Of a stretch of DNA of 64,000 nt, positions 57,854-64,000 are shown one piece after another. The notes beneath the pieces are model-generated. The model searched no databases. It saw only the letters and a program-made list of their open reading frames with translations, and had not been told where the DNA came from. This DNA is from Methanovulcanius yangii (GTDB lineage Archaea; Halobacteriota; Methanomicrobia; Methanomicrobiales; Methanomicrobiaceae). A program made the translations under genes and the position numbers. Every line of letters starts with the position of its first letter. The first letter of the stretch is position 1. The stretch covers positions 611,780 through 675,779 of the forward strand of contig NZ_LTBL01000001.1 of the NCBI RefSeq assembly GCF_018687785.1. Direction: 5' to 3'.

Positions 57854-58999
57854 TTAGTTGACTATTCGCCCGATTTCAGACCTGCCAATCGAATAGATGA
57901 CCCTGAACATCGCCGGGTTTTTCAGAAGATGCTTCAGGACCGTGCCCGGACGATCCATATCGCCGTATCTGACGATGATATCCTTCATCCCGGGAGTATT
58001 CAGTGTCCGGCATACCTCATCCAGATGCTGGGGACTAACCCTTGGTCTGATGCGGAAAAAACGCATTCCGATATCAAGTTCCCTGCCAAAATCCTTCTTC
58101 CAGCGGCTCTCATATCCCTCAAGCGCCGCATCATCGAACCTGTCGTTCCCGCAGCATTCCATCGCGGTGTCGGCGGCATGACAGCCGGAACGAACCCCGG
58201 TATAGACGCCTCCCCCCGAGGTCGGTTTGGCAAGGCCCGCAGCGTCCCCGATGAAGAGGGTGCGGTGACCATAGGTTCGCGGCATCTGCCCGAGAGGGAT
58301 GGTGCCCGTCACCTGATGCATACACGAAGGTCCGAACTGTGCCGAGAATGCCGCAAACCGTGACGGGACATCGCAGGTACCGCACAGACCAATCCGGGCC
58401 CGCCCGTCCTCCACGGGAATGGCCCAGCCGAAGAAATCCGGCGATGCGTCGGGATAGATCTCCACGTGCCGGCCATCCATTTCATACGGCACCTCCGCCT
58501 GAACCCCGGAGAGATGGACCGGGGGACGGGCCAGCCCCAGCATCCGGGAGACGGGGCTTCGGGGGCCGTCTGCCGCAATGAGCATACGGTACCGTATCTC
58601 TTCGGTGCCGCGGACACCCTTGGTACGGAGCACCCCGTCACTGATGCCGCAGGCATAGGTCTTCAGCCGGATGTCGGCCCCGGCTTCAACCGCCCGCTGC
58701 GCCATCTCGCGATCAAGGACGCCCCGATCAACGACATACGCCTTCGGGACACCCGCATCAAAGGTAAGGACCGACCCCATGGATGAAATGATAGAGGCGC
58801 CGCTCACCTCCCGGACGACCGCATCCCCGGAGACGCCACATTCTTCCAGTGCCGCCACACTCAGGAGGCCTGCGCACTGGATGGGGTATCCGATTGTTGC
58901 ATGTTCCTCCACGATGAGCGTTTTCAGCCCGTATCCGGCGCACCGGCGTGCGGCGGCGGACCCGGCCGGTCCCGCCCCGACAACAACGACATCATACAT
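57854..58999 (-). CDS. geranylgeranyl reductase family flavoprotein
   Basis: 381 residues. FAD-binding VVGAGPAGSAAARRCA at the N-terminus, AADGPRSPVSRMLG in the middle and FIGDAAGLAKPTSGGGVYTG for the flavin pyrophosphate. Family members hydrogenate the geranylgeranyl chains of archaeal membrane lipids (digeranylgeranylglycerophospholipid reductase). A paralogue acting on another prenyl chain is possible. Monocistronic. Confidence 0.88.
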   Translation of the reverse strand: MYDVVVVGAGPAGSAAARRCAGYGLKTLIVEEHATIGYPIQCAGLLSVAALEECGVSGDAVVREVSGASIISSMGSVLTFDAGVPKAYVVDRGVLDREMAQRAVEAGADIRLKTYACGISDGVLRTKGVRGTEEIRYRMLIAADGPRSPVSRMLGLARPPVHLSGVQAEVPYEMDGRHVEIYPDASPDFFGWAIPVEDGRARIGLCGTCDVPSRFAAFSAQFGPSCMHQVTGTIPLGQMPRTYGHRTLFIGDAAGLAKPTSGGGVYTGVRSGCHAADTAMECCGNDRFDDAALEGYESRWKKDFGRELDIGMRFFRIRPRVSPQHLDEVCRTLNTPGMKDIIVRYGDMDRPGTVLKHLLKNPAMFRVIYSIGRSEIGRIVN

Positions 59000-59126
59000 C
59001 TCTTCTGCATAGATTGGAGGCAGGATACAAATAATCTCACGTTCGGGATAAATCCCCCTCCCGTTCGTTCTTCAGGGTGGTTGAACATCAACTATTTTTC
59101 CCCGTCCACGAAATCATCTGGGTACA

Positions 59127-59489
59127 ATGAGTCCCGAACCCGAGTTTAAATACAAACAATGCCTCATCATCCGCAACGATATCAAAATGACCTGCGGCAA
59201 GAAGTGTGCGCAGCTTGCGCACGCAGCCGTCGGGGCCTATGAAAATACCGATAAAATCACCAGGAAGAAGTGGTTCGACGAGGGAATGAAGAAAGTGACC
59301 CTCAAGGTCAACTCGCTCAGGGATCTCTATGAACTCAAATCCATAGCAGAGGCGGCTGGAATGTCCACCTCCCTCATCACGGACGCCGGTATGACGGAAA
59401 TCCCGCCGGGAACCGTAACCGCCCTTGGCATTGGTCCTGCACCCTCAGAGGCCCTCGACAGAATCACGGGAGATCTCCAGTTATTATGA
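59127..59489 (+). CDS. pth2: peptidyl-tRNA hydrolase, Pth2 type
   Basis: 120 residues. Conserved KYKQCLIIRNDIKMTCGKKCAQLAHAAVGA, then AGMSTSLITDAGMTEIPPGT and ALGIGP. Recycles peptidyl-tRNA released from ribosomes. The stop overlaps truD by 4 bases. Confidence 0.95.
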   Translation: MSPEPEFKYKQCLIIRNDIKMTCGKKCAQLAHAAVGAYENTDKITRKKWFDEGMKKVTLKVNSLRDLYELKSIAEAAGMSTSLITDAGMTEIPPGTVTALGIGPAPSEALDRITGDLQLL

Positions 59490-60763
59490 AGGCCTCCTCA
59501 TACCCCCTTGAACAGGATTTGGGAATAGAATATTACGGCACCGGCACGCCCGGCATCGGAGGCAGACTCCGGACAGTGGCCGAGGACTTCATTGTTCATG
59601 AGATCCCGTCTTCGTTTCCTGAGAACGGCAAATACCTGATCTGCCGGCTGACCAAACGGAGATGGGAGCACCAGCGTGCGGTCAAGGAGATTGCAAAATC
59701 CCTCGGCATCAGCCACCGCCGGATCTCATGGGCCGGCACGAAGGATCGAAATGCCGTCACCGATCAGCTGATCGCCATATACGATATCAGCAAGGATGAC
59801 CTTGCATCCGTGCGGCTCAAGGACATGCAGCTCGAGTATGTCGGACAATCCTCCCGCCAGCTGGCACTCGGCGACCTGGAAGGAAACGAATTTGCCATCA
59901 CCATCCGGAACACCGACCTTGCAGGAGACGAACTCCGCGGATGCCTGATGCAGACGACGGAAGAACTCGCAGGAGGCGTTCCCAACTATTTCGGTCTGCA
60001 GCGGTTCGGAGTCCAGCGCCCGGTGACCCATGTGGTCGGCCGGCATATCCTTCAGGACGACTACCAGGGAGCCGTCGAGGCATACATCGCCATGGAGTAC
60101 GACGGCGAATCGCCCGAAGCCGCAGCGGCACGCCGTATATATGCCGAGACGAAGAACCCTGCCGAAACCCTCAAAGCACTCCCGGTTCCACTCAGTTTCG
60201 AACGGACCCTCCTTCATCATCTCATCGAGGAGCCGGGCGACTACCGGGGGGCACTCAGGAAGATGCCGCCGAAACTCCTCTCGATGTTTATCTCGGCGTA
60301 CCAGTCATGGCTCTTTAACAAGGCCCTCTCGTTCAGGATCGCCTCCGGCACCCCCCTCCTCGAACCGATGAGCGGTGATCGCATCATCTTTACGGGCGGA
60401 AAAGAGGATGTGGTCACCGGGCGAACGGAGAAGACAGCGGCCATGCACATCAGACGGGGCCGGGCGGCCATCGGCATTCATATGCCCGGAGCGGAGGAGA
60501 CCAAAACGACAGGTCCGGTCGACGAATTCATGGCAGATCTCCTTGACAAGGACGGGATCACTTCCGCCTCATTCGGTAGGGCGGCAAAATTCGTCGAAAC
60601 ACGGTTCGCCGGGGCATCCCGTGTCATCTCTCTCACCCCGGAAGTCAGATGGGAGACGCCGGATGACACCACCGCATCCCTCACCTTCGGCCTCGGCCCC
60701 GGCCAGTATGCCACAACGGTCTGCCGGGAATACATGAAGGCACACCCGGAACAGATGGTCTGA
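59486..60763 (+). CDS. truD: tRNA pseudouridine(13) synthase TruD
   Basis: 425 residues. Catalytic Asp87 in SWAGTKDRNAVTDQ, FIVHEIPSSFPENGKY near the N-terminus, GVPNYFGLQRFGVQRPVTH in the core and the inserted TRUD domain. Converts U13 of tRNA to pseudouridine. Translationally coupled to pth2, a tRNA-metabolism operon. Confidence 0.95.
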   Translation: MKASSYPLEQDLGIEYYGTGTPGIGGRLRTVAEDFIVHEIPSSFPENGKYLICRLTKRRWEHQRAVKEIAKSLGISHRRISWAGTKDRNAVTDQLIAIYDISKDDLASVRLKDMQLEYVGQSSRQLALGDLEGNEFAITIRNTDLAGDELRGCLMQTTEELAGGVPNYFGLQRFGVQRPVTHVVGRHILQDDYQGAVEAYIAMEYDGESPEAAAARRIYAETKNPAETLKALPVPLSFERTLLHHLIEEPGDYRGALRKMPPKLLSMFISAYQSWLFNKALSFRIASGTPLLEPMSGDRIIFTGGKEDVVTGRTEKTAAMHIRRGRAAIGIHMPGAEETKTTGPVDEFMADLLDKDGITSASFGRAAKFVETRFAGASRVISLTPEVRWETPDDTTASLTFGLGPGQYATTVCREYMKAHPEQMV

Positions 60764-60790
60764 TCGGAAAAATAAGAACTCCTGATTCGA

Positions 60791-61576
60791 TCAGGAGGCA
60801 GAGGAGCCCGCCGCGGAGATGGTCTCGAAGAGATTTCCCATCTCATCGACGAGGCCGATGCGGAGCGCCTCCTCTCCACGGATGGGCCGGGCGTCATCGA
60901 TGATGGAACGATCGATGCCCCGCTGGGCGACGACATCCTCGATGAAGAGTTCAGAGCTTTCATCCACGATCACCTGAAGGTAGTCACGTTCATCGTCGGT
61001 GAGCGCCCGGTATGGCGAGGCGATATCCTTCTTCTCACCGGATTTTACCACTTCCACACCGACGCCGTCCTCATCCAGCGCCCGGGAATAGTCATAGACC
61101 AGCCAGATGGTCCCGATGCTTCCCGTCATGGTGTCAGGGTTCGCAAATATCCGATCGGCATGTGAACTGATATGGTAGGCAGCAGACGTGGCGATATCCC
61201 CCATCGATACGAACACCGGTTTTTTCCCTTTCGCATACTCGATGTCCGTGATGATCTCCTGGGCTGCCGATGGAGAGCCTCCGGGGCTGTTCACCCGCAG
61301 GACGATAGCCTGTACCAGCGGATCATCGGCCGCATTCCGTATCTGCCGCCCGATATATTCACTGCCCACGTAGCCATTTCCCACGCCGTCGCCTGCAACG
61401 ATTGTTCCCTCAACACGGATGACCGAGGTGGTCGTCTCTTCGAGGGTGGCATACCAGACAACGATGACCGCAAAAAGACACAGGGTTACGATGATGCCGT
61501 AGATAAAATATCTTCGGCACGCCCTGCGCTCCCGTTTCCGCTCAATTTTCCGGCATTCCCGTTCAAGCCAACTCAT
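60791..61576 (-). CDS. sppA: signal peptide peptidase SppA-like serine protease
   Basis: 261 residues. A basic N-terminus and one membrane helix (about 24-43), then a ClpP-crotonase fold. The nucleophile is Ser153 in TMTGSIGTIW and the general base Lys lies in the KSGEKKD segment, as in short SppA enzymes. NSPGGSPSAAQEI provides the oxyanion region. Cleaves remnant signal peptides in the membrane. Its start overlaps the end of the riboflavin-pathway reductase gene by 4 bases. Confidence 0.92.
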   Translation of the reverse strand: MSWLERECRKIERKRERRACRRYFIYGIIVTLCLFAVIVVWYATLEETTTSVIRVEGTIVAGDGVGNGYVGSEYIGRQIRNAADDPLVQAIVLRVNSPGGSPSAAQEIITDIEYAKGKKPVFVSMGDIATSAAYHISSHADRIFANPDTMTGSIGTIWLVYDYSRALDEDGVGVEVVKSGEKKDIASPYRALTDDERDYLQVIVDESSELFIEDVVAQRGIDRSIIDDARPIRGEEALRIGLVDEMGNLFETISAAGSSAS

Positions 61577-62265
61577 CGGTCCGACCCATGGTTCAGTACA
61601 TCGTACTCGGTTACCAGATTACTTCCACAGGTATAATGCTTTTTCAGGACCAGACGGAACATCTCATCCTCGGAATCGATATGCATTCCTCCGACAAGCG
61701 ACGGTGTATCGGCCCCGCCGACGATGAACGGCAGATGAATGAGCCGGACCTCGTCCACCAGATTATTATTGAGCATATAGTAATTCAGCGTCGGACCTCC
61801 CTCGACCATCAGCTTTTTCACCCCGTACTCCGTCGTGAGAATATGCATCAGGAGCGGGTAGTCGACATGATCCCTGCCGGCAACGACCACCTCCACCCCC
61901 TTCTCCTTCATCCGTTCGACATTCTCCGGGGGTGCCGTTTCGGCAACCGCGATGATCGTCGGGGCGTCCGGTCCCATCACATTGGCGTCAAGGGGTAGAT
62001 CGGCATGGCTGTTCGGGATCACCCGGAGGGGGCTCTCTCCTTCCACGAGCCGGACCGTCAGCATGGAATTGTCAATCCGTATGGTCGTGCTTCCGACCAT
62101 TATCGCATCATATTCAGCCCGAGTCTGGTGAAGAAGTATCTCCGTCTTCGGATCCATATATTTCATGAGTATTTTGCTTGATGCCCCCCGCTTGAGTGTC
62201 AGTTTCCCGTCGACGGTAATCTCCGACATCACCAGAACATGGGGCCTGGATAACGAACCAGACAT
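61573..62265 (-). CDS. arfC: 2,5-diamino-6-ribosylamino-pyrimidinone 5'-phosphate reductase
   Basis: 230 residues, RibD C-terminal (DHFR-like) domain alone, as is usual in archaea. VLVMSEITVDGKLTLKRG, the VGSTTIRIDNSMLTVR loop, LMVEGGPTLNYYML and LPFIVGGADTPSLVGG are conserved. It reduces the ribosyl group with NAD(P)H early in riboflavin and F420/methanopterin-related pathways. First gene of an operon with sppA. Confidence 0.9.
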   Translation of the reverse strand: MSGSLSRPHVLVMSEITVDGKLTLKRGASSKILMKYMDPKTEILLHQTRAEYDAIMVGSTTIRIDNSMLTVRLVEGESPLRVIPNSHADLPLDANVMGPDAPTIIAVAETAPPENVERMKEKGVEVVVAGRDHVDYPLLMHILTTEYGVKKLMVEGGPTLNYYMLNNNLVDEVRLIHLPFIVGGADTPSLVGGMHIDSEDEMFRLVLKKHYTCGSNLVTEYDVLNHGSDR

Positions 62266-62434
62266 AAAAATCCTAATGATTTACTATGCCCTGCGATGCT
62301 TAAAACCTTATTTGGTTCTGCCGCAAAGACGGCCCTCCTGCCCCGGGACATATGACGGGCCGGGCCTTCGTCCCCCTCTCCGGAAGATGCTTAAACAACA
62401 GTTATAGGGTCGGCAGGCTACACTATAGCTGAGA

Positions 62435-63079
62435 ATGAATATTACCGCGCTCAGGCCCAAATTCATTAAAAAACTGGAACCAGTGGCTCAGTTTTTTGCA
62501 AAAACCGGTATTACCCCAAATCAGCTGACGGTCCTCTCACTCGTATGCGGCATAACCTGTGCCGCCCTGTATGCAAACCGTTTCTTTATCCTTGGGAGTT
62601 GTGCGCTCATACTTTCAGCAGTCCTCGACCTCGTCGACGGGGGTGTTGCCCGTATCAATAAGAAGGAGACGAATTTCGGTGCAGTCTTCGACTGGATTGC
62701 CGACAAATATGTCGACACCATCGTCCTCCTCGGCATCGGCATCTCCGGCATTGCCATCCTTTCACGGTTTGCGCTTGTTCCCGCCGAATGGGGCCTTCCC
62801 GCCGATTTTACCATCGTGTGCCTTGCGATCATCGGTTCGATGATGAATACCTTCATCAAGCCCGTCGTCTATGCGGAGATCGGATATGACGGAAGAAAAG
62901 ATGGAAAAATTTCCGACCCCCTTGAGGGGATCGGCTTTTTCGGCCGGCCGGAAACGCTGATTATCCTCATTCTCGGCGGCCTGTCCGGGTTCATATGGGT
63001 GTCGGTGATTATCGTTGCCGTCTGCACAAATCTCTCGGCTATCCAGAGAATCCTTTATCTTTACCGAACCATCCCCTGA
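62435..63079 (+). CDS. CDP-alcohol phosphatidyltransferase family membrane protein
   Basis: 214 residues, about six membrane helices. The exact motif D68-G-x2-A-R-x8-G82-x3-D86-x3-D90 is present. Such enzymes move a CDP-archaeol head onto an alcohol; the sequence resembles archaetidylinositol-phosphate synthase-like members, but the acceptor cannot be read. Its last 41 bases overlap the convergent archaeosortase gene. Confidence 0.88.
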   Translation: MNITALRPKFIKKLEPVAQFFAKTGITPNQLTVLSLVCGITCAALYANRFFILGSCALILSAVLDLVDGGVARINKKETNFGAVFDWIADKYVDTIVLLGIGISGIAILSRFALVPAEWGLPADFTIVCLAIIGSMMNTFIKPVVYAEIGYDGRKDGKISDPLEGIGFFGRPETLIILILGGLSGFIWVSVIIVAVCTNLSAIQRILYLYRTIP

Positions 63080-63863
63080 TTTCACGGACGAACATCTCAA
63101 CCACCTCCACCATCACATCTCCCAGTTTCGGATTGATGCGATAGAGCATCCAGGCGATGCCGATAAAGACGAAGAGGGCGCCCAGCTCTGCAAAGAAGTT
63201 ATGCGCCCAGAAGAAACTTTCGTACCCGATATGGCCGTTGGAGGCAATCTCCGGGAAATACGGGAACCACTGTCCGCCATATGCCATGATGACGAAGCTG
63301 TTGCGTACCGTGTTGAGAATATAGATGACCGGTGCGACCGCAAAAAACGACAGAATCTTCTGCCTGCGTGTTGATGGAACCGCCCATGCCACCCCAAGCA
63401 TGATCGCAATTCCCTGAATACCTGTGCACGCGAGGATGATCTCGACCCGGTAAATATCGGCGAGGAACATATTCCAGGTCACGAGTTCATAGGGAAATCC
63501 GATTGTCTGGAAGACCCATGCCAGCTGGGCGACGTTAACCGCGATGAGCCAGTCCCCGACGGCAGGCAGAAAGGCAAATGGCGCAAATATCAGATATGCG
63601 ATTGCCGCCATCCTGCTCAGGATGAAACTCTGTTCATTCTCCTCCAGGAGTTTGGGGATGAGAATGATAAGAAACGGAATCCCGAGGAAAGCGGCTATCG
63701 GGTACATAAAATTGTTTGCTATGATATATTCCGGAAATTTCGCAAAGAGGATCAGGACAACACTTACCCACCCGATCACCGCACAGTACTTCCGGTATGC
63801 GGTCGGGATGAGAAAGGCCAGGAATGCAATGAACGAGATCAATACAAAAATTTCCTGCATCAT
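63039..63863 (-). CDS. artA: archaeosortase A
   Basis: 274 residues, eight or so membrane helices. Exosortase-fold residues: Cys146 in IILACTGIQGIAI, Arg187 in NTVRNSFVI, and a further conserved region SFFWAHNFFAELG with His221. It processes PGF-CTERM surface proteins and joins them to archaeal lipid. No PGF-CTERM substrate is visible in the window; the PEGA protein has only a similar tail. Convergent overlap with the phosphatidyltransferase gene. Confidence 0.9.
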   Translation of the reverse strand: MMQEIFVLISFIAFLAFLIPTAYRKYCAVIGWVSVVLILFAKFPEYIIANNFMYPIAAFLGIPFLIILIPKLLEENEQSFILSRMAAIAYLIFAPFAFLPAVGDWLIAVNVAQLAWVFQTIGFPYELVTWNMFLADIYRVEIILACTGIQGIAIMLGVAWAVPSTRRQKILSFFAVAPVIYILNTVRNSFVIMAYGGQWFPYFPEIASNGHIGYESFFWAHNFFAELGALFVFIGIAWMLYRINPKLGDVMVEVVEMFVREIRGWFGKDKGFSG

Positions 63864-63964
63864 AACGCATTGAGCGCCTCAGGTAAAAAGAGTTTTTAAG
63901 GTGATATTCTCCGGGGAGCGCATCTTCCATATCTTAATCATACGTCACCGCGAATCTGTTACCG

Positions 63965-64000
63965 ATGATGTTCTGTCCAGAATGCAAGGGAATGCTTGTT
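63965..64000 (+). CDS. probable transcription factor S, 3'-truncated by window edge
   Basis: The last 36 bases encode MMFCPECKGMLV, the start of an RPB9/TFIIS-like zinc ribbon as in archaeal TFS, which rescues stalled RNA polymerase. Only 12 codons are present, so the call rests on the CPEC-x-x-ML pattern and its divergent position from artA. A ribosomal or other zinc-ribbon protein cannot be excluded. Confidence 0.5.
   Translation, partial: MMFCPECKGMLV

Overview
The window looks like a chromosomal segment of a methanogenic euryarchaeon, most likely Methanomicrobia/Methanomicrobiales. Indicators are a fused formaldehyde-activating enzyme/hexulose-phosphate synthase (Fae-Hps), a CooS-type CO dehydrogenase homologue, a MTI phosphorylase plus 5'-deoxyadenosine deaminase pair, a geranylgeranyl reductase, archaeal CDP-alcohol phosphatidyltransferase, archaeosortase, Hef, Pth2, TruD, archaeal TATA boxes, and a tRNA-Trp whose intron carries box C/D motifs. 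No database search was possible; identities rest on motifs, length and context.

The left ~24.5 kb is accessory DNA. It opens with a 5'-truncated unknown gene, then ~1 kb with no convincing gene except a GC-rich block (about 1071-1425) with nested hairpins that resembles a structured RNA or intron remnant. A 1244-residue secreted modular protein follows. From 5.8 to 24.4 kb there is what I read as a defence island: a serine recombinase, a DISARM-like cassette (SNF2 helicase of DrmD type; a 1692-residue adenine methylase with a nuclease-like N-terminus; a 1777-residue helicase that holds DrmA-like helicase, DUF1998 and a C-terminal nuclease-like domain in one chain), a convergent SIR2-domain protein, a small zinc-finger protein, and a tyrosine recombinase with a C-terminal zinc ribbon. 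The two recombinases flank the cassette. The single-chain helicase/DUF1998/nuclease protein and absence of a separate drmB or PLD gene (drmC) make this cassette intermediate between class 1 DISARM and Druantia.

From 24.5 kb onward the sequence is GC-richer, densely packed housekeeping DNA. Its sections are: ATP-cone/Mrr-like nuclease, CorA and MscS channels; a lipoprotein, iron-sulfur flavoprotein, AmrS radical SAM protein, UMP kinase, tRNA-Pro and endonuclease III; a phosphate transporter with its PhoU-like partner; tRNA-Ala, nicotinate phosphoribosyltransferase; MTI phosphorylase-DadD salvage operon; a DUF523/DUF1722 protein and acyl-CoA synthetase; tRNA-Trp; CooS variant; Fae-Hps; NifS-IscU; a metallo-hydrolase; HTH protein; GlyRS-Hef; small zinc-ribbon/UPF0147 pair; YjbQ; PEGA surface protein; gyrB-gyrA; geranylgeranyl reductase; pth2-truD; SppA-like peptidase with a riboflavin-pathway reductase; CDP-alcohol phosphatidyltransferase; archaeosortase A; and the first 12 codons of a probable transcription factor S at the right edge.

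The most notable points are the DISARM-like cassette with its unusual fusions and AT-rich patch in the methylase specificity region, a CooS whose C-cluster cysteine is replaced by glutamate (the ligand set expected of a hybrid-cluster-like site), a SIR2 protein with the usual catalytic His replaced by Asn, and the readable guide logic of the tRNA-Trp intron.
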